This document shows positions 54,522 to 62,635 of a stretch of DNA of 64,000 nt, one piece after another. The notes beneath the pieces were generated by a model that worked only from the letters and a program-made list of their open reading frames with translations, ran no database searches and was not told the origin of the DNA. The stretch is from positions 124,001 to 188,000 of the forward strand of contig JAKFFI010000004.1 in assembly GCA_036677085.1 (NCBI GenBank), given 5' to 3'. The DNA comes from JAGPUQ01 sp036677085. Its GTDB lineage: Bacteria; Pseudomonadota; Gammaproteobacteria; Pseudomonadales; Porticoccaceae. The position numbers and the translations under genes are program-made. Within the stretch, counting starts at the first letter, position 1; the number at the start of each line of letters is the position of its first letter.

Positions 54522-55856
54522 ATGTCTGAAATGACCCCCCGCGAAATCGTTCACGAGCTGGACCGCCACATCATCGGCCAGGGCACCGCCAAGCGCGCCG
54601 TCGCCATTGCGCTGCGCAACCGCTGGCGGCGCATGCAGGTGAATGCCGAGTTGCGCGCCGAGATCACGCCCAAAAACATCCTGATGATCGGTCCCACCGG
54701 CGTCGGCAAGACCGAGATCGCACGGCGGCTCGCCAAGCTCGCCAACGCCCCTTTCATCAAGGTCGAAGCCACCAAATTCACCGAGGTGGGTTATGTGGGC
54801 CGGGATGTGGAATCCATCGTGCGCGACCTCGCGGAAACCGCCGTGAAACTGCTGCGCGAACAGGAGATGGCGCGGGTCGAACCGCGCGCCCGCGACGCCG
54901 CCGAGGAACGCATTCTCGATGCCCTGCTGACTCCGGCGCGGGATACCGAACCCGCTGCGGCGGAGCCCCGGGATTCCGGTACCCGCCAGCTGTTTCGCAA
55001 GAAACTGCGCGAAGGCGACCTCGACGACCGCGAGATCGAAATCGAAGTGAGCGCCACGCCCGTTGGCGTCGAAATCATGGCGCCGCCCGGCATGGAAGAA
55101 ATGACCAGCCAATTGCAGAGCCTGTTCGCCAACATGGGCAGCGGGCGCACCAAACGCCGTCGACTCCCGGTCGCCAAGGCGCTCAAGCTGCTCACCGACG
55201 AGGAAGCCGGCAAGCTGGTCAACGACGACGATATCAAGGCCCGCGCGCTGGCCAACGCCGAGCAGAACGGCATCGTGTTCATCGACGAAATCGACAAGGT
55301 GGCACGGCGCGGCGAAGTCTCCGGTTCCGATGTGTCGCGCGAGGGCGTGCAGCGCGATCTGCTGCCGCTGATCGAGGGCTGCACCGTCTCCACCAAGTTC
55401 GGCATGATCCGCACCGACCATATCCTGTTCATCGCCTCGGGCGCGTTTCATTTTTCAAAACCCTCGGACCTGATCCCGGAACTCCAGGGCCGCCTGCCGA
55501 TTCGCGTCGAACTCGAATCCCTCACCGCGGACGACTTCGGCCGCATCCTCACCGAACCCCACGCCTCACTCACCGAACAGTACCGGGAGCTGCTGGCCAC
55601 CGAGGGTCTCAAGGTGGAATTCACCGCGGACGGTATCCGCCGCATCGCCGAGATCGCCTTCGAGGTCAACGAGCGCACCGAGAACATCGGCGCCAGACGA
55701 CTCCACACGGTGATGGAACGCCTGGTCGAAGAACTCTCCTTCGACGCGGGTGACCTGGCCTCGCAAAGCGCCCACCCGATCATCGACGCCAGCTTTGTCG
55801 ACGACCACCTCGCTGCCCTGGCTCGCGACCAGGATCTGTCGCGCTTCATCCTGTGA
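54522..55856 (+). CDS. hslU: HslUV ATPase subunit HslU
   Basis: AAA+ unfoldase that feeds substrates to HslV. Walker A is GPTGVGKT at 57-64 and Walker B is IVFIDEIDKV. The intermediate domain between them (about 110-235) is shaped for substrate recognition. The C-terminus ends DLSRFIL, matching the HslU tail that inserts into HslV. The 444-residue length is normal. Confidence 0.98.
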   Translation: MSEMTPREIVHELDRHIIGQGTAKRAVAIALRNRWRRMQVNAELRAEITPKNILMIGPTGVGKTEIARRLAKLANAPFIKVEATKFTEVGYVGRDVESIVRDLAETAVKLLREQEMARVEPRARDAAEERILDALLTPARDTEPAAAEPRDSGTRQLFRKKLREGDLDDREIEIEVSATPVGVEIMAPPGMEEMTSQLQSLFANMGSGRTKRRRLPVAKALKLLTDEEAGKLVNDDDIKARALANAEQNGIVFIDEIDKVARRGEVSGSDVSREGVQRDLLPLIEGCTVSTKFGMIRTDHILFIASGAFHFSKPSDLIPELQGRLPIRVELESLTADDFGRILTEPHASLTEQYRELLATEGLKVEFTADGIRRIAEIAFEVNERTENIGARRLHTVMERLVEELSFDAGDLASQSAHPIIDASFVDDHLAALARDQDLSRFIL

Positions 55857-55881
55857 CCCGGATTGCCGGTACCCTACCCCT

Positions 55882-56268
55882 ATGACTCCACAACGCGTAC
55901 GTCTCGACAAAGCCTCCGGCAGTCTCGAACTGCACTATGCCGACGGCGTGGTCGCACTGCTGTCCGGCGAATACCTGCGCGTCCAGTCGCCCAGCGCCGA
56001 AGTGCGGGGCCACGGCCCCGGCGAGGAAGAGCTTCAGTACGGCAAGAAAAACGTAAAGGTCGCGCATATCGAGGCGTCCGGCCACTACGCCCTGCACCTG
56101 CATTTCGACGACGGCCACAACACCGGCATTTACAGCTGGGAGTATCTGCGTCATCTCTGGGACAACCGCGAATACACCTGGCAGGAATACCTCAACAAGC
56201 TCCACCGTGCGGGCCGCAGCCGCGACCCGGAAGTACAGGTGGTGCGGTTTGTTACGCCGGGGGAATGA
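55882..56268 (+). CDS. DUF971 (GBBH-like N-terminal domain) protein
   Basis: A 128-residue protein consisting of the small domain found at the N-terminus of gamma-butyrobetaine hydroxylase (DUF971). Segments LDKASGSLELHYADG, VAHIEASGHYALHLHFDDGH and TGIYSWEYL are typical. As a stand-alone protein its role is unknown, though related domains have been linked to iron-sulfur metabolism. The order hslV-hslU-DUF971 is conserved in Pseudomonas, and the gap after hslU is only 25 bases. Confidence 0.9.
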   Translation: MTPQRVRLDKASGSLELHYADGVVALLSGEYLRVQSPSAEVRGHGPGEEELQYGKKNVKVAHIEASGHYALHLHFDDGHNTGIYSWEYLRHLWDNREYTWQEYLNKLHRAGRSRDPEVQVVRFVTPGE

Positions 56269-56440
56269 GGTAGCTCTGCGCCCGACACTATCGTGATTCG
56301 CGATACCGACCGCAGGCCAATCGGCACCTGCCAGCCGGGGATCCGCCTGGGTCCGCTCCAGAAATCACCGCTACAATGTCCCGCGCATGGAACGGCGATC
56401 CGCCGCTCCCGCACCGGCGGAGCCTCCGGTATCCCGCTAT

Positions 56441-56496
56441 CCTGGAGCCACCGCCATTGAACCACCGTCCTGGAACCACCGCCCTGGAACTGCCGC
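56441..56496 (+). repeat. Four 14-bp tandem repeats before the carboxyltransferase start
   Basis: Units begin at 56441, 56455, 56469 and 56483: CCTGGAGCCACCGC, CATTGAACCACCGT, CCTGGAACCACCGC and CCTGGAACTGCCGC. They run up to one base before the ATG at 56498. An in-frame ATG at 56387 reads through them. As 14 is not a multiple of three, gain or loss of a unit would shift that longer frame. No other gene is seen in 56269-56497. Confidence 0.75.
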
Positions 56497-56497
56497 C

Positions 56498-58288
56498 ATG
56501 AGTCGTACCGTTTCGATCACCGCTCCCACCGCCGCTACCGTTGCCCGGATGGATGTGGCGATCGGTGCGGCGGTCAGTGCCGGCGAGATGCTCGGTCTGC
56601 TGGTGACGGCGGCGGGCGAGCTGCCGGTACGCAGCGCCGCAGCAGGTATCGTCAAGGATATTTACGTTGCCCTGGGTGACAACCTGCCCGAGAACGGACC
56701 GATTTGTGCGATCCGCCTGACTGGCAAGCGCCGACCGGTGCGCCCAGCGCCGCCGCCGGATCTCGCGGACAAACATGCGCTGTTGCAGCAGCAGCGCGCG
56801 CGCCTGCGCACCACGCTGGACGCTGGCCGCGCCACCGCCGTGGCCAGGCGCCGGGAGCGCGGCTACCGTACCGCGCGGGAGAACCTCGCCGATCTGTGCG
56901 ATACGGATTCGTTTCAGGAATACGGCCAGCTCGCGGTGGCCGCCCAGCGCCAGCGTCGCGACTTCGACGATCTTGCAGTCAATACGGCGGCGGACGGCGT
57001 CATCACCGGGCTCGCCACCATCAACGCGGATCTGTTTGCCGGGGAGCGGGCGCGGGCAGTGGTCATCGTCAACGACTACAGCGTGCTCGCCGGCACTCAG
57101 GGCTATTTTCATCACCGCAAGCTGGACCGCGCCATGGCACTCGCGCGTGAACTGCGCCTGCCGGTGGTGATGTACACCGAAGGCGGCGGCGGCCGACCCG
57201 GCGACACCGACCAGGTCGCGGGCATGGATGTGACCACCTTTGCCCTGTGGGGCGCGCTCGCCAGCGTGGTGCCGCGCATCGCGGTCAACAACGGCTACTG
57301 CTTCGCAGGCAACGCAGCGCTGTTCGGCTGCGCCGACATCACGGTGGCGACCCGCCAATCCTGGATCGGCATGGCCGGGCCGGCGATGATCGAGGGCGGC
57401 GGCATGGGCGTGTATCCGCCCACCGCCATCGGCCCGGTCGAGGTGCAGACCGCCACCGGCGTCATCGATGTGCTGGCCGAGAACGAGCGCGACGCGACGC
57501 GGCTCGCGCGGCAACTGCTGGGTTATTTCCAGGGGCCGATCGACGTCTGGCGCTGCGCCGACCAGCATCTGTTGTGGGAGCTGATGCCGGCGGATCGCCG
57601 CTATACCTACGATGTGCGCCGCATCGTCACCACACTGGCGGACACCGACTCCTTCATCGAGATTCGCCCGCATTACGGCAAGACCGTCATCACCGGCCTG
57701 CTGCGCATCGAGGGCAAGCCCTTCGGGCTGATCTGCAACGACTGCCGCGTGCTCGGCGGCGCCATCGACACCCAGGGCGCGGCGAGCGCCGCGCGTTTTC
57801 TGAAACTCTGCGACGACTTCGCGCTGCCGGTACTGTCCCTGGTGGATACGCCGGGCTTCATGGTCGGCCCGGAGAGCGAAACCGAAGGCGCGGTGCGCAT
57901 CATGGCCGACCTGTTCACCGCTGGCGCGCGCCTGCGCTCGCCGCTGGTGGCGATCTTCCTGCGCAAGGGCTACGGCCTCGGCGCCATCGGGATGACTGGC
58001 GGCAGTTTCTCCAGACCGATCTATTCCGCTGCCTGGCCAACGGGCGAGTTCGGCGCCATGGGACTCGAAGGCGCGGTGCATCTCGGTTTCAAGAAGGAGC
58101 TGGACGCCGCCGCGAATGAAGCCGAGCGCGAGGCGCTGTTCGCGAAGCTCATCGGTGCGCTGTACGACCGCGGCAAGGCCACGGAAGCCGCCACCCATCT
58201 CGAAATCGACGCCGTGATCGAGCCGAAAGATACGCGCCAGGTGATCTTGCGGGCCGTCGGTGCGGCCCAGACCAAACCCACCATCTGA
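56498..58288 (+). CDS. Fused acyl-CoA carboxylase carboxyltransferase with degenerate biotinyl-like domain
   Basis: A 596-residue protein. Residues 4-72 look like a biotinyl/lipoyl domain (ITAPTAATVARMDVAIG, AAGIVKDIYVALGDNLPE), but the turn that should read AMKM is VTAAGELPVR at about 36-45. No lysine is available, so biotin cannot attach. The rest is a full carboxyltransferase with both halves: NNGYCFAGNAALFGCADI in the first, SLVDTPGFMVGPESETEGAV and LRKGYGLGAIGMTGG in the second. It should transfer CO2 from biotin on another protein to an acyl-CoA; neither a carboxylase nor a carrier is here. An upstream start at 56387 would add 37 low-complexity residues. Confidence 0.83.
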   Translation: MSRTVSITAPTAATVARMDVAIGAAVSAGEMLGLLVTAAGELPVRSAAAGIVKDIYVALGDNLPENGPICAIRLTGKRRPVRPAPPPDLADKHALLQQQRARLRTTLDAGRATAVARRRERGYRTARENLADLCDTDSFQEYGQLAVAAQRQRRDFDDLAVNTAADGVITGLATINADLFAGERARAVVIVNDYSVLAGTQGYFHHRKLDRAMALARELRLPVVMYTEGGGGRPGDTDQVAGMDVTTFALWGALASVVPRIAVNNGYCFAGNAALFGCADITVATRQSWIGMAGPAMIEGGGMGVYPPTAIGPVEVQTATGVIDVLAENERDATRLARQLLGYFQGPIDVWRCADQHLLWELMPADRRYTYDVRRIVTTLADTDSFIEIRPHYGKTVITGLLRIEGKPFGLICNDCRVLGGAIDTQGAASAARFLKLCDDFALPVLSLVDTPGFMVGPESETEGAVRIMADLFTAGARLRSPLVAIFLRKGYGLGAIGMTGGSFSRPIYSAAWPTGEFGAMGLEGAVHLGFKKELDAAANEAEREALFAKLIGALYDRGKATEAATHLEIDAVIEPKDTRQVILRAVGAAQTKPTI

Positions 58289-58517
58289 ACGCCCTGCGCT
58301 TGCGATCCGGAGGGATGCAAGCCGTCTCCAGCGCAGCATTCACAAACCACCTCAGCACGACTTGGCGTGAACAAGCGCTGTGCAGCGGCTCCTCCCCCGT
58401 ACGCGGCGGCCTGAATACTCAATAAACCAACCATCCCTCCCGGGATGGCAAAGAAGTCCGTGCGAATACGCCCCGAAGTTCGCAGCCCCGCGCGAATTTC
58501 GTGTACCTCGCGATCAA

Positions 58518-58550
58518 TCGTCACACAGGGTTCATTGGGCTGTCACACAA
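58518..58550 (+). promoter_or_regulatory. Candidate PHO box of the phn operon
   Basis: Three units at exact 11-bp spacing, TCGTCAC (58518-58524), GGTTCAT (58529-58535) and CTGTCAC (58540-58546), resemble the PhoB recognition heptamer CTGTCAT. The third matches 6 of 7, the others 4 of 7. GATACG at 58555-58560 could serve as a weak -10 box. The place, directly before a phosphonate operon, is what PhoB control would predict. Confidence 0.55.
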
Positions 58551-58568
58551 GGCCGATACGCTCCGCTC

Positions 58569-58588
58569 TTGTCTACTTGTCTAGATAA
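58569..58588 (+). promoter_or_regulatory. Candidate PhnF operator
   Basis: TTGTCTA occurs twice, at 58569-58575 and 58577-58583. The second copy is part of TTGTCTAGATAA (58577-58588), symmetric at 10 of 12 positions. It lies six bases before the phnF ATG and downstream of the likely promoter, a good position for a GntR-type repressor. No Shine-Dalgarno sequence is seen between it and the ATG. Confidence 0.5.
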
Positions 58589-58594
58589 CCGCAC

Positions 58595-59323
58595 ATGAGC
58601 TTTTACGCTGTTACCCGCGACCATGGCGCCGCGCTCTACGCCCAAATCGCCCGTCAGCTCGAGCAGGACGTCACCAACCTCTACGCAGCCGGCGACTGTC
58701 TCCCCTCGGAGGGCGACCTGGCTCAGCGCTTCGGCGTCAACCGTCACACCCTGCGCCGGGCAATCGATCAATTGGTGAATGCGGGTCTGCTGGAGCGCCG
58801 CCACGGGCGCGGCGTGTTCGTGCTCGACACCCAGATCGACTACCAGATCGGCGCCGGCACCCGCTTCACCGAAAACCTGGCGGCCCTCGGGATGCAAGCG
58901 GAAAACCGCATTCTGCGCAAGCAGACGCTACCCGCCATTGCGCGGGTCGCCGAGCGCTTGGGGCTTCCAGTGAACGCTCCGGTGTTCTGGATCGAGACGC
59001 TGCGCACCACCGATGCGCGTCCGCTGTGCGTGATCTCGCATTTCATTTCCGCGACGCGCTTTGCCGGCCTGGACGCGCAGTACGCAGGCGGGTCGCTGCA
59101 CGAGTTTCTCGCCGCGACCCACGGCTGCAAGCTCAGCAGGACGGAAAGCCTGGTGACGGCGGTGCTGCCGCAAGGCGATGACGCGCGGCTGCTGGCGATG
59201 CCGCAGCACTGGCCGGTGCTGCGGGTCAAGAGTGTGAACGTGGACGATCGGGATGGCACCCCGGTCGAGTACGCCATCACCCGGTTCCGCGCCGACCGGA
59301 TCCAACTGCGCATCAATCCTTGA
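58595..59323 (+). CDS. phnF: GntR/UTRA transcriptional regulator PhnF
   Basis: A 242-residue regulator with a winged helix-turn-helix at about 12-75 (LPSEGDLAQRFGVNRHTLRRAIDQL, split here; then GLLERRHGRGVFV). A UTRA effector domain follows at about 95-238. PhnF proteins repress phosphonate uptake and degradation genes. As first gene of the operon it would regulate itself. phnD follows after 35 bases. Confidence 0.92.
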   Translation: MSFYAVTRDHGAALYAQIARQLEQDVTNLYAAGDCLPSEGDLAQRFGVNRHTLRRAIDQLVNAGLLERRHGRGVFVLDTQIDYQIGAGTRFTENLAALGMQAENRILRKQTLPAIARVAERLGLPVNAPVFWIETLRTTDARPLCVISHFISATRFAGLDAQYAGGSLHEFLAATHGCKLSRTESLVTAVLPQGDDARLLAMPQHWPVLRVKSVNVDDRDGTPVEYAITRFRADRIQLRINP

Positions 59324-59358
59324 CCTGTCCATTGATCAATCACCCGAGGGCAACCGCA

Positions 59359-60231
59359 ATGCATATCAAACACACATTGTCAGCCACCGCACTGGCGCTG
59401 GCTGTTTCTCTAACCGCCGCTTCCGCTCAGGCGCGCGATATCGTCATGGGTCTCATTCCGGCGGAAAACAACGAGGAGATGGTGCAGCAGTTCGAGCCGA
59501 TGCGCGCCCACCTCGAAAAGAAGCTGGGTGAGAAAGTGAAGGTATTTACTGCCACCGATTACGCCGGCGTCATTGAGGCGATGAAAAAGAAGCGCGTCGA
59601 TATCGCCTGGTTCGGGCCGCTTTCCTACTACCTGGCCGAACAGGAAGCCGGCGCCGAGGCCTTCGCCGTCGGCATTCGTGAAGGCAGCACCACTCACACA
59701 TACAAGAGCCTCTTCGTTGCGCCCTGCGATTCCGGCATCAAGTCGATCAAGGACCTGAAGGGCAAGAGCGTGGCCTTCGTCGATCCGGCATCGACCTCGG
59801 GCGGCCTGATGCCGACCTACATGGTCAAGCGGGAAACGGGCGCGATGCCGCAGGATTTCTTCGGCAAGTTCACCTACGCCGGATCCCACGACGCCGCCGA
59901 GCTGGCGGTCAAGAACAAGACCGTGGACGCCGCCGCCGACAACGACATCACCTACGAGAAGATGCTCGCCAAGGGCCTCATTACCAAACAGACCAACTGC
60001 GTGGTGAAGGAATCCGACCCGCTGCCCGGCTCGCCCCTGGTCTATCGCGGCGACCTGCCGGCGGAAATGAAAAAGAAAATCCAGGATGCCATTCTCACTG
60101 CGCACCAGGACATCAAGGTCACCGGCTACGGCAGCCTGAGCCACTACGTGGCCATCACCCCCGCGGATTACCAGATGATCCGCGACATGGTGCAGGAGCT
60201 CGGCTTGCGCAAGGAGCAGATGCTCAAGTAA
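59359..60231 (+). CDS. phnD: Phosphonate ABC transporter substrate-binding protein PhnD
   Basis: A 290-residue periplasmic binding protein. The signal peptide ends about residue 25 (ASAQA before RDIV). VDIAWFGPLSYYLAEQE and SVAFVDPASTSGGLMPTYM are typical of PhnD; the second stretch contacts the phosphonate group. It delivers alkylphosphonates to PhnCE. It is separated from phnC by a strong hairpin. Confidence 0.95.
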   Translation: MHIKHTLSATALALAVSLTAASAQARDIVMGLIPAENNEEMVQQFEPMRAHLEKKLGEKVKVFTATDYAGVIEAMKKKRVDIAWFGPLSYYLAEQEAGAEAFAVGIREGSTTHTYKSLFVAPCDSGIKSIKDLKGKSVAFVDPASTSGGLMPTYMVKRETGAMPQDFFGKFTYAGSHDAAELAVKNKTVDAAADNDITYEKMLAKGLITKQTNCVVKESDPLPGSPLVYRGDLPAEMKKKIQDAILTAHQDIKVTGYGSLSHYVAITPADYQMIRDMVQELGLRKEQMLK

Positions 60232-60236
60232 TCGTC

Positions 60237-60270
60237 CAGGCAAGGCGGGCCCACTGGCCCGTCTTGCCTG
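60237..60270 (+). other. Intercistronic hairpin between phnD and phnC
   Basis: Bases 60237-60251 pair with 60256-60270 in a 15-bp stem with one G-T wobble and a CACT loop. It is followed by AAAAAAAGGAG, the phnC ribosome-binding site, not by T residues, so it is not a terminator. Such structures after binding-protein genes protect the upstream mRNA end and raise its level over the transporter genes. Confidence 0.85.
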
Positions 60271-60289
60271 AAAAAAAGGAGAAAACCTC

Positions 60290-61069
60290 ATGTCCGCGAT
60301 TTCCATTCAATCGGTGTCGAAACGCTTTCCGAACGGCTGTGAAGCCCTGATGGGCATCGATGTCGAGATCCAACCCGGCAGCTTCACGGTGGTGCTGGGG
60401 CCAAGCGGCGCCGGCAAATCCACGCTGCTACGTGTTATGAACGGCCTGGAAGCCCCCACCGGCGGCAGCGTGCGGATTGGCGGAGTAACCCTGGGCAAGA
60501 GCAATTTGCGAAAGCTGCGGGCCGGGGTCGCCATGGTGTTCCAGCAGTTCAACCTGGTGGCGCGCCTGTCGGTGGTCACCAATGTCCTGACCGGTCGTCT
60601 CGCACACCGCTCCTGGATCGGCAGCGTGTTCTACCTGTTCCGCCAGGAAGACCTGGATATCTCCCGCGAGGTCCTGGCACGCGTCGGACTCACCGACAAG
60701 GCCTGGAGTCGGGCCGACAAGCTCTCCGGCGGACAACAGCAGCGCGTCGGCATCGCCCGCGCCTTGGCGCAGCGGCCCAAGGTGATCCTGGCCGACGAGC
60801 CGGTCGCCAGTCTCGATCCGGTAGCGAGCGAGGAAATCATGGCCCTGCTACGGGAAATCCGCGACCGCGATGGCATCACCGTCGTCGTCAACTTGCATCA
60901 GGTGGATCTGGCGCGGCGCTTCGCCGATCGCATCATCGGCATGAACGATGGCCGCGTGGTGTTTGACGGCACACCCGCTGAACTATCGCCGCAGGCCCTG
61001 CGCACGATCTACCAACGGGAGGGTATGGAACATGACAACAGTCTCGATCTGGCGCTGGCCTACGCCTAA
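60290..61069 (+). CDS. phnC: Phosphonate ABC transporter ATP-binding protein PhnC
   Basis: A 259-residue ABC ATPase. Walker A is GPSGAGKST at 37-45, the Q-loop is VFQQFNLVARLSV, the signature is LSGGQQQR and Walker B is VILADEPVASLD, with the switch His in VNLHQVDLA. It powers the PhnE membrane subunits. AGGAG lies before the ATG. It overlaps phnE by 38 bases. Confidence 0.96.
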   Translation: MSAISIQSVSKRFPNGCEALMGIDVEIQPGSFTVVLGPSGAGKSTLLRVMNGLEAPTGGSVRIGGVTLGKSNLRKLRAGVAMVFQQFNLVARLSVVTNVLTGRLAHRSWIGSVFYLFRQEDLDISREVLARVGLTDKAWSRADKLSGGQQQRVGIARALAQRPKVILADEPVASLDPVASEEIMALLREIRDRDGITVVVNLHQVDLARRFADRIIGMNDGRVVFDGTPAELSPQALRTIYQREGMEHDNSLDLALAYA

Positions 61070-61847
61070 CGGCCTGCCGCCGCTGCCGTTGGTCGCTGGC
61101 GTGCTGGCTCTGCTCGTAGCGCTGGCCCTGACGGCGCCGGTCGTGGAGGTGAACTTCATCCGCCTGATGGGCTCCCTCGGCAGGATGGTCGATTTTGCCG
61201 GGCAGATGTTCGTTACGCCGGACTGGGGCTATATGCCTCAACTGCTGGACAAGATGCTCGAGACCATCGAGATGACCGTGCTGGGCACCGCCATCGCCAT
61301 CGTCGTCAGCCTGCCGCTTGGCCTTCTGGCCGCCCGCAACGCCACGCCTCACATCGCCGTGTATCGCGTGGTGCGGGACCTGCTGAGCCTGATGCGCGCG
61401 CTGCCGGAACTGGTGTGGGCGTTGGTATTCGTGTCGGCGGTCGGTTTGGGTCCCTTACCCGGCGTCATGGCGCTGGCCTTCGTGACTGTGGGCTTCATGG
61501 GCAAGTTCTTCGCCGAGGCCATCGAGGTCGTGGACCATAAGGCGGTGGAGGGCGTACGCGCCCACGGCGCCGGTTGGTTGCAGGTGCGCTTGTTCGCCAT
61601 GCTGCCGCAGGCGCTGCCGGATTTCGTCGGTACGGTGATGTACATCCTCGACCACAACCTGCGCGCGGCCGCCATTCTCGGTCTGGTCGGCGCCGGCGGC
61701 ATCGGCTACGACCTGGTGATGTCGATGCGCCTGTTCCAGTACGACCGGCTGCTGCTGATCGCGCTGGCCATCTATCTGGTGGTGACGCTGCTGGATCGCG
61801 CGTCCGACCGCTTGCGCAGCCGCATCATCCACGGGAGCGCAAAATGA
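61032..61847 (+). CDS. phnE: Phosphonate ABC transporter permease PhnE (first copy)
   Basis: A 271-residue permease with about six membrane helices. The EAA-type loop contacting PhnC is at VEGVRAHGAGWLQVRLFAMLPQ, and GLVGAGGIGYDLVMSMRLFQY near the end is typical of PhnE. The ATG at 61032 (MTTVSIWRWP) lies within phnC; no better start is seen. It overlaps the second permease by four bases. Confidence 0.93.
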   Translation: MTTVSIWRWPTPNGLPPLPLVAGVLALLVALALTAPVVEVNFIRLMGSLGRMVDFAGQMFVTPDWGYMPQLLDKMLETIEMTVLGTAIAIVVSLPLGLLAARNATPHIAVYRVVRDLLSLMRALPELVWALVFVSAVGLGPLPGVMALAFVTVGFMGKFFAEAIEVVDHKAVEGVRAHGAGWLQVRLFAMLPQALPDFVGTVMYILDHNLRAAAILGLVGAGGIGYDLVMSMRLFQYDRLLLIALAIYLVVTLLDRASDRLRSRIIHGSAK

Positions 61848-62635
61848 ACGTCCATGACTTGAAGCCGGCACTGCCGCCGAAGCCGCGCAACCTGATGCCG
61901 GTGTGGGCGGCGGCGACACTGGCCCTTCTGTGGCTGATCGTGTGGGATCTGGAGATTTCGTTCGAGGCCCTGGCCTACGGCGTCGGGGACATGGCCGAGT
62001 ATTTCAGCCGCTACGGGCGGCCCGATTTCGCAGACTTATCCAGATATCTGTCTCTCATGGGCGTCACCCTGGCCACGGCGCTGTGGGGCACGGCGTTCGC
62101 GCTGGTGGTGGCGTTTTTTCTGGCACCGCTGGCCGCGCGCAACTTCGCGCCGAGCGCCGTTTCCTATCGCATCGCGCGGGAAATCCTCAACTTCATACGC
62201 GCCATGCCAGACCTGCTGCTGGCGCTGATCTTCGTCGCCGCCATGGGACTGGGGCCGCTGCCCGGCGCACTGGCGCTCGGCGTGCACACCGCCGGCTTCC
62301 TTGGCAAGTTTTTCGCCGAAAGCCTGGAGCGCATCGATCAAGGTGTCTACGAAGGCGTGGCTGCTACCGGCGCCAATTTCCCACAATTGGTTATGTACGC
62401 CGGCTGGCCATCCATTCTGCGCGAGTCACTGGGCTACATCATCTACATCTTCGACCGCAACGTGCGCATGGCCTCGGTGCTCGGCTTGGTCGGCGCCGGC
62501 GGCATCGGGCTGGCCCTGCACGACACGTTGCGCCTGTTCGACTACGGCCAGTCGGCAGCGCTGATCCTGGTCATCCTGGCGACCATTTTGATCATCGACT
62601 ACGCCTCGGCGTGGTTACGCAGGAGACTGGGTTGA
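61844..62635 (+). CDS. phnE2: Phosphonate ABC transporter permease PhnE (second copy)
   Basis: A 263-residue permease homologous to its neighbour. The ATPase-contact loop is YEGVAATGANFPQLVMYAGWP, and GLVGAGGIGLALHDTLRLFDY is shared with the first copy. The two differ widely in sequence, so they are likely old paralogs that form a heterodimer. ATGA overlap upstream and a one-base overlap (TGATG) with phnG downstream show tight coupling. Confidence 0.93.
   Translation: MNVHDLKPALPPKPRNLMPVWAAATLALLWLIVWDLEISFEALAYGVGDMAEYFSRYGRPDFADLSRYLSLMGVTLATALWGTAFALVVAFFLAPLAARNFAPSAVSYRIAREILNFIRAMPDLLLALIFVAAMGLGPLPGALALGVHTAGFLGKFFAESLERIDQGVYEGVAATGANFPQLVMYAGWPSILRESLGYIIYIFDRNVRMASVLGLVGAGGIGLALHDTLRLFDYGQSAALILVILATILIIDYASAWLRRRLG

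Larger units (their letters stand above)
58289..58594. other. Intergenic region upstream of the phn operon
   Basis: A 306-base gap without a gene. It holds a 7-bp hairpin, CCATCCC (58431-58437) with GGGATGG (58442-58448), possibly ending the carboxyltransferase transcript. The phn control region, described separately, occupies its last 80 bases. The rest shows no recognisable signal. Confidence 0.6.
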
